Shown one piece after another: positions 1 through 9,020 of a DNA stretch of 64,000 nucleotides. The position numbers and the translations under genes were made by a program. The notes under the pieces are model-generated. The model did not search any database. It saw only the letters and a program-made list of their open reading frames with translations, and was not told where the DNA came from. Positions within the stretch are counted from its first letter, which is position 1. Every line of letters starts with the position of its first letter. The DNA comes from Cerrena zonata. Its lineage: Eukaryota > Basidiomycota > Agaricomycetes > Polyporales > Cerrenaceae. The stretch is from NCBI GenBank assembly GCA_038087015.1, contig JASBNA010000055.1, positions 124,001 to 188,000 of the forward strand, given 5' to 3'.

Positions 1-262
1 ATTCCTGGTTGTAAGGTTACGGCCGATGCCGATGCCCAAGAAATGGGGATGGACTTTATATGAAATGTCCGAGACTTTAGATGAGTTTGGTAACAATTAT
101 GATGAATTTTTCTCAAGCTATGCTCATAGATTACGGGAAATTGCCGATGCAATTGACCATCATAAGAATAGACACGGTACTATTGAAGTATTAGAGGGTA
201 CATCAGCAAATGGTTCTAATTCAATCCATTCGGTGAATGTTCACTATGAACAAAAAGTGTAA
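1..262 (+). CDS. C-terminal end of a possible ammonium permease (MEP/AMT family), partial, one frame change
   Basis: The gene enters from the left edge and ends at the TAA at 260-262. Frame 1 (bases 1-57) reads IPGCKVTADADAQEMGMD. This resembles the conserved segment that follows the last membrane helix in ammonium permeases (IPG, acidic residues, then G-x-D). Frame 1 then stops at 61-63, while frame 2 continues as LYEMSETLDEFGNNYDEFF and a charged tail to the TAA. Dropping one T of the TTT at 55-57 joins the two into one protein. Known: MEP proteins carry a cytosolic C-terminal tail that regulates transport. Inferred: family membership, which rests on about 18 residues. The tail itself is not recognised. 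Orientation is convergent with the copper transporter gene, 38 bp away. Confidence 0.4.
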   Translation, partial: FLVVRLRPMPMPKKWGWTLYEMSETLDEFGNNYDEFFSSYAHRLREIADAIDHHKNRHGTIEVLEGTSANGSNSIHSVNVHYEQKV

Positions 263-300
263 TTCCTATATATAAGCTTTATATACTTAATAATATATCT

Positions 301-792
301 TTAATGACAAGCCATAGATCTATCATCAGTTATAATTGGATTATTCCAGATATTATGTCCAATAACTGCTCCAATGACAACTGCCAACATAAACCACCCA
401 TTATAAGTCATGAAAACTAGCATCAACATAAATGAATATCCAACCTGGAATCCGTAAAACAAACTTTGTTGTAATTTATACTTCTTGATAGTGTTAGAAT
501 TGGTATTAGTGGTTCCATTAACCATATTAATATTTGTAACCTGCCATCTATTAAATAAGTTTTTAGTGAATTCATACCCCATTCCCAATAAAACAACAGC
601 AACAAACGATATCACAAATTGCGTAAACGTCTTGATATGCCACCATTCATATATTATACAAGTATTCTTCCAATTCCAAGTAAATATCATATTCATCGAG
701 CACATTTGATCCATTGGCATATCATGGCCCGGCATCTCGTGACCTGGCATTTCGTGGCCCGGCATGCTGTGGCCCATACTAGAGTGATCCAT
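301..792 (-). CDS. CTR-family copper transporter
   Basis: A 163-aa high-affinity Cu(I) channel subunit of the Ctr family; such proteins work as trimers in the plasma or vacuolar membrane. The N-terminus (residues 1-30) is Met/His-rich, with repeated MPGHE units that fit extracellular or lumenal copper capture. It is followed by CSMNMIFTWNWKNTC, then TM1 (about 55-75). TM2 carries the family's MxxxM (MLVFM, inside FMLMLVFMTYNGW). TM3 carries GxxxG (GAVIG). The protein ends SMACH, with a Cys-His near the terminus as in other Ctr proteins. The length and CSMNM start are closer to small Ctr2-like members than to long Ctr1. The divergent promoter shared with RCF2 has two TTTGCTC elements, so copper-starvation induction by Mac1 is likely. 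CTR1 versus CTR2 identity is unresolved. Confidence 0.9.
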   Translation of the reverse strand: MDHSSMGHSMPGHEMPGHEMPGHDMPMDQMCSMNMIFTWNWKNTCIIYEWWHIKTFTQFVISFVAVVLLGMGYEFTKNLFNRWQVTNINMVNGTTNTNSNTIKKYKLQQSLFYGFQVGYSFMLMLVFMTYNGWFMLAVVIGAVIGHNIWNNPIITDDRSMACH

Positions 793-884
793 TCTTACTA
801 TTCAACCTAATCTGTTCAACCTCTGTCTACTGGATATTATCCTGGTATTTATAGTATTAGCTCTATCTAAAGCAAATCCCGTTA

Positions 885-904
885 TTTGCTCAAAAATTTG
901 CTCG
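885..904. promoter_or_regulatory. Paired Mac1-type copper-responsive elements
   Basis: TTTGCTCA at 885-892 and TTTGCTCG at 897-904 lie 12 bp apart, about 93-112 bp upstream of the copper transporter start at 792. The yeast Mac1 site is TTTGC(T/G)C and normally works as a pair. A third weaker copy, AGCAAAT (ATTTGCT in reverse), is near 870-877. The 194-bp spacer also serves RCF2 at 987. Confidence 0.6.
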
Positions 905-986
905 CAGGGCTGGAAAAAACAGCAGTTTTTTTTTTTCCTTATTACTACTTCTTCATCCTTATCAAACATTCAAATCTACATTCGAG

Positions 987-1643
987 ATGAAATTGGTTAC
1001 TAAAGAAGAAAGAGAGGCTCATTTCAATCACATTCTTACTGAAGCCGGTAAAGGGTTGTTCTACGGGGCCGTTTTATCCACTGGGATTTTCTTCTACTTG
1101 AAAAAAAGACATACTGCCAGATTCAATACCTTCAACACCAGTATCAAAACATGTATTTTCTGTATTCCAACCATCGGGATGGGTGCCTTATGGGCAGATA
1201 ATGGTTCTGTTGAGTTCGATAAGTTGATGTACTCTTCCGACTACAGTCAATCCAAAGTCATGGAAGAACATCGTGAATGGGCTGCAATGTCTACTTCCGA
1301 CCGTATCATCACCGGGTTGAATTCCCATAAGTATAAGATCATCTTGGGTGCTTGGGCCGGTTCCTTATACGGATCCTGGGTCTTGGTTAACAGAGACAAA
1401 ATCATGACCACTGCCCAAAAAGCAGTCCAAGCAAGAATGTACGCCCAAGCCATTTCTATTATCTTGTTATTAGGTACTATTGTTTTGGCCATGAAAGAAG
1501 AAGAAATCAACAAAAGCAAACCACCTCCAATTCCCGAATGGAGAAAAGTCTTAATGCAAAAGGAAGCTGAAGAAAAAGAACTCCTTGAAGAAATCAAAAG
1601 AGCAAAAGCAAAAGCCGAAGCCATCGACAATAAGTCAAATTAA
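987..1643 (+). CDS. RCF2: Respiratory supercomplex factor 2 (HIG1-domain protein)
   Basis: A 218-aa mitochondrial inner-membrane protein that associates with cytochrome c oxidase and the III-IV supercomplex. It starts MKLVTKEEREAHFNHIL, like the S. cerevisiae protein in both start and length (224 aa). Hydrophobic segments lie at about 22-40 and 50-67. The conserved HIG1 core at about 110-170 includes HKYKIILGAWAGSLYGSW and TTAQKAVQARMYAQAI. The C-terminal tail (175-218) is a charged Lys/Glu-rich helix. The ATG at 987 is the first in frame after the divergent promoter and matches the family start. Intact. Confidence 0.92.
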   Translation: MKLVTKEEREAHFNHILTEAGKGLFYGAVLSTGIFFYLKKRHTARFNTFNTSIKTCIFCIPTIGMGALWADNGSVEFDKLMYSSDYSQSKVMEEHREWAAMSTSDRIITGLNSHKYKIILGAWAGSLYGSWVLVNRDKIMTTAQKAVQARMYAQAISIILLLGTIVLAMKEEEINKSKPPPIPEWRKVLMQKEAEEKELLEEIKRAKAKAEAIDNKSN

Positions 1644-2170
1644 TAATTATTCATTCCAAATAGATTCTCCGTATAGATTCTCCATATATGTAACCCTGTT
1701 TATAGTCTTTAATTCATCTAATATCATATATCTCGACCGTAGTTTTGCAAATCCAGTTTATACTAACCTGTAATTTGTTCGTTTTCCATTACCCGTTCGG
1801 GCTCGAGAAAAATTCACACCAATCAAATCCGTCCAGATCGTCTTCTACGGCTCATTTTCATTTGCAAATCGTTCTCCTTCCAGTACTTTGTTCAATTGGC
1901 TTTTGCAATTGATTTTTGCAGTTGGTTTTTGCAATCTTTTAATGGGACAAAAGTTTAGCAAATGTTATCAATAGTTAAGCCATGCATAAGTATTGACGTC
2001 ACCCCATAAGATTATTCACGTGATACGTCACGTGAATGACATGTCACATGACCTGTCACGTGCCTGAAATTTATTAACACAAAATCTTTTTGGGTATAGT
2101 AAATTTTTTTTTCTCTTTGATGAATCATTAAAGAGATGGAAGATTATTAATAAATTAATCATTATAGACG
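1644..2170. other. RCF2 to GCD6 intergenic region
   Basis: About 530 bp with no convincing coding potential. It holds repeated short TTTGCAATTGATTTTTGC-like stretches at 1895-1937, the palindrome and E-box cluster listed separately (1994-2062), and a T-rich tract just before the GCD6 leader. A TACTAAC at 1761 has no matching 5' splice site nearby. Confidence 0.6.
1994..2062. promoter_or_regulatory. CRE palindrome followed by a four-site E-box array upstream of GCD6
   Basis: TGACGTCA (1994-2001) is a perfect ATF/CREB-type palindrome. It is followed by CACGTG at 2017-2022, CACGTG at 2029-2034, CACATG at 2045-2050 and CACGTG at 2057-2062. Start-to-start spacings are 12, 16 and 12 bp. Each E-box is preceded by T (TCAC). 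CACGTG is the core of the Cbf1/bHLH site in yeasts. The array is 109-177 bp upstream of the GCD6 ATG. Confidence 0.55.
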
Positions 2171-4372
2171 ATGCCACCAAAGAATAAGAAGCAAAAGGAG
2201 GTGGTTGATGAGAGGTTCCAGGCCATTGTGCTCACTGATTCATTTCAAACCAGGTTTATGCCGTTAACGTCGGCGAAACCAAGGTGTTTATTGCCATTAG
2301 CCAATGTTCCATTAATTGAATATACTTTAGAATTTTTAGCCAAAGCAGGAGTTAATGAGGTGTATCTTATGTGCTCGAGTCATGCTGACCAGATCCAAGA
2401 ATATATTGAAAATTCCAAATGGACATCGAAAAATTCAACTTTTTCAATTAAAACAATCATGTCATTAGAATCTAGATCGGTTGGTGATGCCATGAGAGAT
2501 TTAGATAATAGAGGGTTTATCACTGGTGATTTCTTATTAGTTTCTGGTGACGTTGTTACTAATATCGATTTTTCAAAAGTTATGAATGCCCATAAACAAA
2601 GAAAAACCATTGATAAAGATCATATTGTTACTATGGTATTAACACCCGCAAGTCCGTTACATAGAACAAGAAGTCGTGTTGAACCTGCTGCTTTTATATT
2701 GGATAAAAATACCAATAGATGTTTATATTATCAACAATTACCACCCGCAGATGGTAAAAAAACATCAATCAATATCGATCCAGAATTATTAGAAGATGTC
2801 GAAGACGAATTTGTAATTAGAAATGACTTAATTGATTGTCATGTTGATATTTGTTCACCTCATGTACCACAAATATTCCAAGAGAATTTCGACTACCAAT
2901 ATTTAAGAAATGATTTTGTTAAGGGTGTTTTAACATCAGATTTATTGAAAAAAACCATTTACGCTTATATCACCGATGGGTCGGAATACGCAGCTAGAGT
3001 CGAAAGTTGGGCAACGTATAATGCAGTTTCTCAAGATATTTTGGCGAGATGGTGTTATCCTTTAGTTCCTGATTCAAACTTATCAGAAAATAATTCTTAT
3101 ACTTATGAGTTTAATCATATTTATAAAGAAGATAAAATCATCTTAGCCCAATCTTGTAAGATTGGAAATTGTACTTCAATTGGTAACAATACTATTGTCG
3201 GTGATGCCACCTCAATAGATAAATCAGTAATTGGTAAAAATTGTAAAATTGGTTCAAATGTCACTATTAATAATTCATATATTTGGGATAATGCTATAAT
3301 TGAAGACAATGCCATAATTACAAAATCCATTGTTGCTTTTAATGCTAAAATCAAGAAAAATTCAATCATTGGTGATGGTTCCGTTATTGGATTCAATGTC
3401 GTGATTGGTGAAAATCAACAAGTTCCTCATAATTATAGAATTATTGACGTACCAATTACAAAAATTGATGATGATTTCGACTCGGCCTCATTTGATTCAG
3501 ATTCTAATGATGTTTCCGAAACTAATATAGCATCGAATGAACCAACTCATATAAATGATACCGATATCGTTGGTGATGACGGGGTTGGTTCCTTGTATAT
3601 CTCTGAAAAAGAGTTAGACGACGAAAGTGAAACAGAATCAATCATGAGTGGTAGCATTAATCAACATTCAGGTATGATTTATCAAATGAATAATTTAGCA
3701 TTGAGTGATGATTCAATTGCATCGATATCCAATCGTAAATCCAAAAGACACGCTCGTCATAGTTCTAAAGGAAGAAGGTTGTCTACAACTTCTGCATTAT
3801 CAACAGATTTCGAAAATGGCATGTCTGATGAAGAAGAGGATGAACACTTTGATAAAGAAGCTTATGCTACCGTTGAAAGAGCCATCGATAATAATCATGA
3901 TTTAGATACTGCTGCATTAGAATTAAACACTTTGAAAATGTCCATGAACGTTGGCTATCACGAAGTAAGATTAGCTACTTTACAAGCAATGATTGCTAAG
4001 ATCAAACAATATGTCTCTACCGAAACTTTAAACGCAAAAGATGCTACTAATAAATTATTTACTTCCTGGGGTCCTCTTTTCCAAAGACAAGCCTTTGACG
4101 ATCAAGAAAGAATCGACTTATTACTATTATTACAACAAGAGTGTACCACTTTACCAGCAGAATACAATCAAATCGTCTTATTCGTTGCAGTGAAAGTCCT
4201 ATACGACTTGGACTTGGTCCCAGAAGAAAATATCTTAGAATGGTGGAACTCGGCTGCTTCAAACGCATCAACCGATTTACAACTGGTGAAAAAATTAACG
4301 GAAAACTTCATCGTTTGGCTACAAGATGCTGAAGAAGAAAGCGAAGAAGAAAGTGACGAGGATTCTGATTAA
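2171..4372 (+). CDS. GCD6: Translation initiation factor eIF2B epsilon subunit (catalytic GEF subunit)
   Basis: A 733-aa catalytic subunit of eIF2B, which exchanges GDP for GTP on eIF2 and is the target of Gcn2-dependent translational control. The N-terminal nucleotidyltransferase-like domain (about 15-250) includes FQTRFMPLTSAKPRCLLPLA. Left-handed beta-helix hexapeptide repeats follow at about 315-425 (KIGNCTSIGNNTIVGDA, then VIGKNCKIG). An acidic Ser-rich linker (430-560) leads to the W2/HEAT catalytic domain (about 570-733), which ends in the typical aromatic-acidic tail WLQDAEEESEEESDEDSD. The S. cerevisiae protein is 712 aa. First of four + strand genes; each has its own promoter. Confidence 0.96.
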   Translation: MPPKNKKQKEVVDERFQAIVLTDSFQTRFMPLTSAKPRCLLPLANVPLIEYTLEFLAKAGVNEVYLMCSSHADQIQEYIENSKWTSKNSTFSIKTIMSLESRSVGDAMRDLDNRGFITGDFLLVSGDVVTNIDFSKVMNAHKQRKTIDKDHIVTMVLTPASPLHRTRSRVEPAAFILDKNTNRCLYYQQLPPADGKKTSINIDPELLEDVEDEFVIRNDLIDCHVDICSPHVPQIFQENFDYQYLRNDFVKGVLTSDLLKKTIYAYITDGSEYAARVESWATYNAVSQDILARWCYPLVPDSNLSENNSYTYEFNHIYKEDKIILAQSCKIGNCTSIGNNTIVGDATSIDKSVIGKNCKIGSNVTINNSYIWDNAIIEDNAIITKSIVAFNAKIKKNSIIGDGSVIGFNVVIGENQQVPHNYRIIDVPITKIDDDFDSASFDSDSNDVSETNIASNEPTHINDTDIVGDDGVGSLYISEKELDDESETESIMSGSINQHSGMIYQMNNLALSDDSIASISNRKSKRHARHSSKGRRLSTTSALSTDFENGMSDEEEDEHFDKEAYATVERAIDNNHDLDTAALELNTLKMSMNVGYHEVRLATLQAMIAKIKQYVSTETLNAKDATNKLFTSWGPLFQRQAFDDQERIDLLLLLQQECTTLPAEYNQIVLFVAVKVLYDLDLVPEENILEWWNSAASNASTDLQLVKKLTENFIVWLQDAEEESEEESDEDSD

Positions 4373-4875
4373 CCCACTCTGATTTACCCAGCCTAATCCC
4401 CTAATGTATAGTTAAATGTATAGTCATAGCCTTGAATTTGCAGTAATTAAACGTGAAAAATTCACATGCCGGGGCAGTCTCATGCCACCAGATCGTAAAT
4501 ACACCGTTTAAGCCGTTTAAACCTCCCCCGGAGGCCAATCAGATGATGATGATGATCCAAACATCATATCATTTGTTAAGTATTTTTGCAGTAAAACTGT
4601 AAAAAACATTTTTCGCTGGTAAAGTCATCGTATAAACCGATGTTTTTACTTTTTTTTGTAGTACGAAGAGTCCAGCGAAACGACTAAACAAACAAAAAAA
4701 AAAAAAAAAATTATGGAAAATTGATTAAAACACCGTGATATAAGTGGTGCCATAATTTGTACAAGTCGAGCTATCAACTGATTACTACTTAAATAGAGGT
4801 TTTCTTCTTGACAGAATAGAGACTTTGAATAGAAAAGTGGTATAAGTATAAAGAACCGACAAGGGTACGAATCAA
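4373..4875. other. GCD6 to ERG1 intergenic region
   Basis: Holds the ERG1 promoter. Noted: the sterol element at 4628-4634, a short ATG-rich repeat (gatgatgatgatg) near 4543-4555, and an A17 tract at about 4694-4710. No coding potential seen. Confidence 0.6.
4628..4634 (+). promoter_or_regulatory. Sterol regulatory element (Upc2 site) in the ERG1 promoter
   Basis: TCGTATA, the exact 7-bp sterol regulatory element bound by Upc2/Ecm22, lies 242 bp upstream of the ERG1 ATG. The UPC2 gene itself is in this window (24069-26254), so regulator and target can be paired. Confidence 0.65.
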
Positions 4876-6375
4876 ATGAGTCAAGATCAAGCAAGTGAAA
4901 AATATGATGTAATAGTTATAGGTGCTGGTGTTGTTGGACCATGCATAGCTACTGCTTTGGCCAGACAAGGAAGAAAAGTGTTGATAGTGGAAAGAGACTG
5001 GTCCAAGCCAGATCGTATAGTTGGAGAGTTGATGCAACCAGGAGGGTTGAAAGGATTGAAAGAGTTGGGGATGTTACAAGCCGTTAATGGGATTGAAGCT
5101 ATACACTGTGAAGGTTATTACATTAAGTTTAGAGACCAAGCACTTGAAATCGGATACCCTGAGAAGCAAGAAGCTTTCAAGACTAATGCCGTTAAGCCGG
5201 TTCCAGGATGTGTTGATGAGAAAAACGATAAGTTATTGAGTGATTCAACAATTAACATTGAAGAATGGGAAAGAGATGAGAAAGTTAGGGGGATTTCGTT
5301 TCACCACGGTGACTTCTTATTGAATTTACGTAAGATGGTTCGTGACGAGCCTAATGTTACTTGGTTAGAAGGTACTGTGAATAAAATGATTAAAGATGAA
5401 GAGAATGAAGAAATCGTTCGTGGTATACGAGTGAAAATTAATGATAAGAATGAAATTTACAAAGCGAAATTAACCATTTGTTGTGATGGGATCTATTCCA
5501 AATTCCGTAAAGAGTTATCACCAAAAAACGTACCTACTATCGGATCTTATTTCGTTGGTTTAGAATTAGATGATGCAGTCTTACCATCACCAAACCATGG
5601 ACACGTTATATTAGGAGATCATGCTCCATGTCTTATCTACCAAATCTCCCCCCATAAGACCAGATGTTTATGTGCATATGCATCAACCAAACCACCAAGT
5701 CAATCAAATAATGAATTTATTGATTACTTAGAAAATCAAGTATTACCAGCAATCCCCAAACCAACACAACCTTCTTTCAAGGCTGCCATTGACTCAAGAA
5801 AATTCAGAGCAATGCCAAATCAATACTTACCAGCTTTAAAACAAGGTAGATCTCCGTTGGGGCTTATCATGTTGGGAGATTCCTTGAATATGAGACATCC
5901 CTTAACTGGTGGTGGGATGACTGTTGGTATTAACGATGCTGCATTATTAGCAAAACTCTTATGTCCAAAACAAATTGAAGATTTCGAAGATTACGATATC
6001 TTGGAGAAGAAATTAAGACAATTCCATGTTAAAAGGAAAAATTTGGATGCAGTGGTGAATACTTTGTCGATTGCATTATATGCATTATTTGCAGCCGATA
6101 AGGCTTCCTTGAAGATTTTACAAAATGGTTGTTTCAAATATTTCCAAAGAGGCGGGGCTTGTGTTCTGGGTCCAATTGGTTTATTATCGGGTATGTTACC
6201 TTTCCCAATGTTGTTATTCAATCATTTCTTTAGTGTTGCCTTTTATTCAATCTACTGCAATTTCATCGATAGAGGCTTGTTGGGCTTCCCCATCGCCATC
6301 TACGAAGCCTTTGACGTCCTTTTCACCGCAATCTACATCTTCACTCCCTACTTGTGGAATGAACTTGTCAATTAA
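4876..6375 (+). CDS. ERG1: Squalene epoxidase (squalene monooxygenase)
   Basis: A 499-aa FAD-dependent monooxygenase of the ER and lipid droplets. It converts squalene to 2,3-oxidosqualene and is the target of allylamine antifungals. The FAD-binding Rossmann start is at about 9-40 (DVIVIGAGVVGPCIATALAR). The second flavin motif is CDGIYSKFRKE (about 197-207). The third, GDSLNMRHPLTGGGMTVGI (about 334-352), is diagnostic of squalene epoxidases. Two hydrophobic C-terminal segments (about 440-490) anchor it in the membrane. Length matches C. albicans Erg1. Control by Upc2 through the upstream TCGTATA is likely. Codon 431 is CTG; it is Leu in the standard code and Ser in the CTG clade. Confidence 0.97.
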   Translation: MSQDQASEKYDVIVIGAGVVGPCIATALARQGRKVLIVERDWSKPDRIVGELMQPGGLKGLKELGMLQAVNGIEAIHCEGYYIKFRDQALEIGYPEKQEAFKTNAVKPVPGCVDEKNDKLLSDSTINIEEWERDEKVRGISFHHGDFLLNLRKMVRDEPNVTWLEGTVNKMIKDEENEEIVRGIRVKINDKNEIYKAKLTICCDGIYSKFRKELSPKNVPTIGSYFVGLELDDAVLPSPNHGHVILGDHAPCLIYQISPHKTRCLCAYASTKPPSQSNNEFIDYLENQVLPAIPKPTQPSFKAAIDSRKFRAMPNQYLPALKQGRSPLGLIMLGDSLNMRHPLTGGGMTVGINDAALLAKLLCPKQIEDFEDYDILEKKLRQFHVKRKNLDAVVNTLSIALYALFAADKASLKILQNGCFKYFQRGGACVLGPIGLLSGMLPFPMLLFNHFFSVAFYSIYCNFIDRGLLGFPIAIYEAFDVLFTAIYIFTPYLWNELVN

Positions 6376-6784
6376 TCTTAATATCTTGTTTAATCCTCTA
6401 TTTATTTCAATCATAGACTAGTACTTTCAACTTCTTAACGTAATTCAACCGTTTCTTTGGTGTTTTCTCTAAATCTTTTTTTTGGCGTTTTAACATCACT
6501 TCGGTGACTGCATTCCGTAACATTCACTGGTCAGAATCGTCAACGGCCATTGTTCATAAGATGGGCATCAAATTATGGATATTGCTAACACTAGTGAAAT
6601 TTGGTCGTGTATGCAGATGTTTTTATGTCATTCTGTTTGTTTTGTTTGAGTAAAATTTTCACCCGTTGACTAAATCCTTGCTGAGCTTATGGTTGAGGCA
6701 GTGTATAAAAGGATAAAAGAGAATTGAATTCCTTATTGTAGGTCAATTCAATTGAAATATTGGTTTATTAAACGTTAAGACGAA
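6376..6784. other. ERG1 to VCX1 intergenic region
   Basis: About 410 bp, AT-rich, with a likely TATA (tgtataaaagg) near 6701-6711 about 80 bp before VCX1. Nothing else recognised. Confidence 0.5.
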
Positions 6785-8035
6785 ATGCTGAACGATAATG
6801 CTCCATTACTTGGAGGGAGTCCAGGGACTAAATTGAATCTTTCAAAATTTCAAAATTCAATTAGTAAAACGTTTATATTAGCTTTGAAATCGTCACCGGT
6901 TAATTATCTTTTAATATTTGTACCATTGGGGATAGTAGCTGGAGTATTAGATTGGTCTGCCAATGCTGTGTTTTGGCTTAATTTTTTTGCAATTGTTCCT
7001 CTTGCTTCATTATTAGCGTTTGCAACTGAAGAGTTATCGGAACATACTGGAGAAACCATTGGAGGCTTATTGAATGCAACTTTTGGAAATGCCGTTGAAT
7101 TAATTGTATCTATAATTGCGTTGAAAGAAAATCAAGTTAGAATTGTGCAAGCATCAATGTTGGGTTCAATCTTATCTAATTTATTGTTAGTTTTAGGATG
7201 TTGTTTTGTTGCTGGAGGTTTTACTAGAGTACAACAAACTTTCAATCAAACCGTAGCCCAGACCATGTCTTCATTAATGGCATTGTCAACTGCAAGTTTA
7301 TTGATTCCAGCAGCATTCCATGCTTCCTTACCTAGACCAAAATCAAAACACGATTTCCCAAATCCTGATAGTAGTGATGCTGCAATTTTATCATTATCAA
7401 GAGGTGTTGCCATCATATTATTAATCTTATATGTCTTGTATCTTTTATTTCAATTAAAGACTCACAAATCATTATTTGAAGAACAAGCTCAAGAAGCCGA
7501 TGATGGGATTATTACTACTTCCTTACCAACCGATGGAGCTAACGATAAAGTGGAAGAACACTTATCAGTTACTGGTTCTCTACTGGTATTGGTTGTTGCT
7601 ACTGTCTTGGTATCCTTTTGTGCCGATTACTTGGTTGGGTCGATTGACGATATAGTGGAAAGTTCAGGATTATCTAAAACATTCCTTGGTTTGATTGTCA
7701 TTCCGATCGTGGGTAATGCAGCCGAACATGTTACTGCCATCATTGTGGCCATGAAAGATAAAATGGATTTGGCCATTGGAGTTGCAGTTGGTTCTTCTCT
7801 ACAAATTGCCATATTTGTCACTCCATTCATGGTTTTAATTGGTTGGATCATCGACGTCCCAATGTCGTTATATTTTTCTACGTTTGAAACTGCTATTTTA
7901 TTCGTTTCGGTCTTTATCACTAATTTGGTGATTTTGGATGGGGAGTCCAATTGGTTAGAAGGTGCTATGTTGATCAGTACCTACTTGATCATTGCCTTGG
8001 CTTTCTTCTACTATCCTGATAACGTGTTAAACTAG
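6785..8035 (+). CDS. VCX1: Vacuolar Ca2+/H+ exchanger (CaCA family)
   Basis: A 416-aa low-affinity vacuolar Ca2+/H+ antiporter with about 11 membrane segments. The two inverted alpha repeats that form the ion path are clear: [10 protein letters not shown] at about 103-112 and [10 protein letters not shown] at about 309-318. Each carries the G-N-x-x-E signature with its essential Glu. A hydrophilic loop at about 220-260 separates the two halves. The short N-terminus starts M-(CTG)-NDNAPLLGG; with CTG read as Ser it would be MSND, a more usual yeast start. Complete and intact. Confidence 0.95.
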   Translation: MLNDNAPLLGGSPGTKLNLSKFQNSISKTFILALKSSPVNYLLIFVPLGIVAGVLDWSANAVFWLNFFAIVPLASLLAFATEELSEHTGETIGGLLNATFGNAVELIVSIIALKENQVRIVQASMLGSILSNLLLVLGCCFVAGGFTRVQQTFNQTVAQTMSSLMALSTASLLIPAAFHASLPRPKSKHDFPNPDSSDAAILSLSRGVAIILLILYVLYLLFQLKTHKSLFEEQAQEADDGIITTSLPTDGANDKVEEHLSVTGSLLVLVVATVLVSFCADYLVGSIDDIVESSGLSKTFLGLIVIPIVGNAAEHVTAIIVAMKDKMDLAIGVAVGSSLQIAIFVTPFMVLIGWIIDVPMSLYFSTFETAILFVSVFITNLVILDGESNWLEGAMLISTYLIIALAFFYYPDNVLN

Positions 8036-9020
8036 TGTATAGTATTGTAAAATATTCTTACTTTCCTAGAATCTTGTAGGTATATTGTTCGTACATTGTT
8101 ACTCCCAATTGTATTTTCACACCCAATTGTACCAGTACAAGGGTCTGACCACCCATACAACCAAGAATAGCATCGAAGAGAATCTCGAAGGTACGTCCGA
8201 ACCCTTCCCACATATCTAGAACCACCAACGCATCATCTAATGTACTTCTCCTGTTATTTTTATTTTTAAACACGATTTCTCCGGTCTCCAGAAAGGCTAT
8301 GGTGCTCCAACACGAAAGACGGACGGGGTAATTCGCGAGTAAGCAGCGTAGACAGATTACGATGCCTTCACCGTATATCCAGGCTAGACGACTCCACTAA
8401 AGGCACTGTGCTAATTTCTGCTCAACTACTCACCTGCTGGTCTCCCTTCTGACCTCCACCGACACCGACATTAACCACTGACACCGGCCACCCACTCTGG
8501 CTGCCCTCCTCTGTCTGCTACACTCGGTGGTCGACTGGCCGATGAGCTCGCTGAGGTGCCAACACGCTACCAGAAGAATTTTGCAACAATAAAATTATCA
8601 TGAGACAATAACGCGGGTACCTTTTGTACGCGTAATTGATTGAATAATTTCACCCCCTTTTAACTTTTTAACCAATTCAACTCTGGAAATATTGCAAAAA
8701 AGGTATAATGTCTAATTGTGAGGATTTGGCTTGACTACGGGGGAAGCCTTTTGTGTAGGGTTGTTAGTCAATAAACAAACCCATAAACATGTAGGAGAAT
8801 ACGTAAATGGAAGAACAAAAGCGAAAAGAGTAGGCAAAAATAGGTGAAAAATACAAGCTCCTTCACGTATAAACAGTTGACGGGGAATCTTTTCAAAATG
8901 AATTAGTTTGAAAAGAATCTTCAAGATATAAATATTTCCTGGATTCCTAATTTAATTAAATAGGAAAAGGACCCTAAGTACAAATCTTTTTTTTTTTTTT
9001 CATTTATTTATATATCCATC
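8036..9020. other. VCX1 to PCL2 intergenic region
   Basis: Nearly 1 kb. The segment at about 8270-8580 is more GC-rich than its surroundings and has no long open frame. On the minus strand a short open frame (8058-8273) begins without an ATG and is not recognised. The last 100 bp are AT-rich with a T14 tract, acting as the PCL2 promoter. Confidence 0.5.

Noticed and set aside
1761..1767. TACTAAC branch-like sequence downstream of RCF2
   Set aside because: No GTATGT-type donor or exon open frame pairs with it, so it is probably chance in AT-rich DNA.
8058..8273. Minus-strand open frame just after VCX1
   Set aside because: No ATG at its start, the first internal ATG leaves only about 50 codons, and no motif is recognised.
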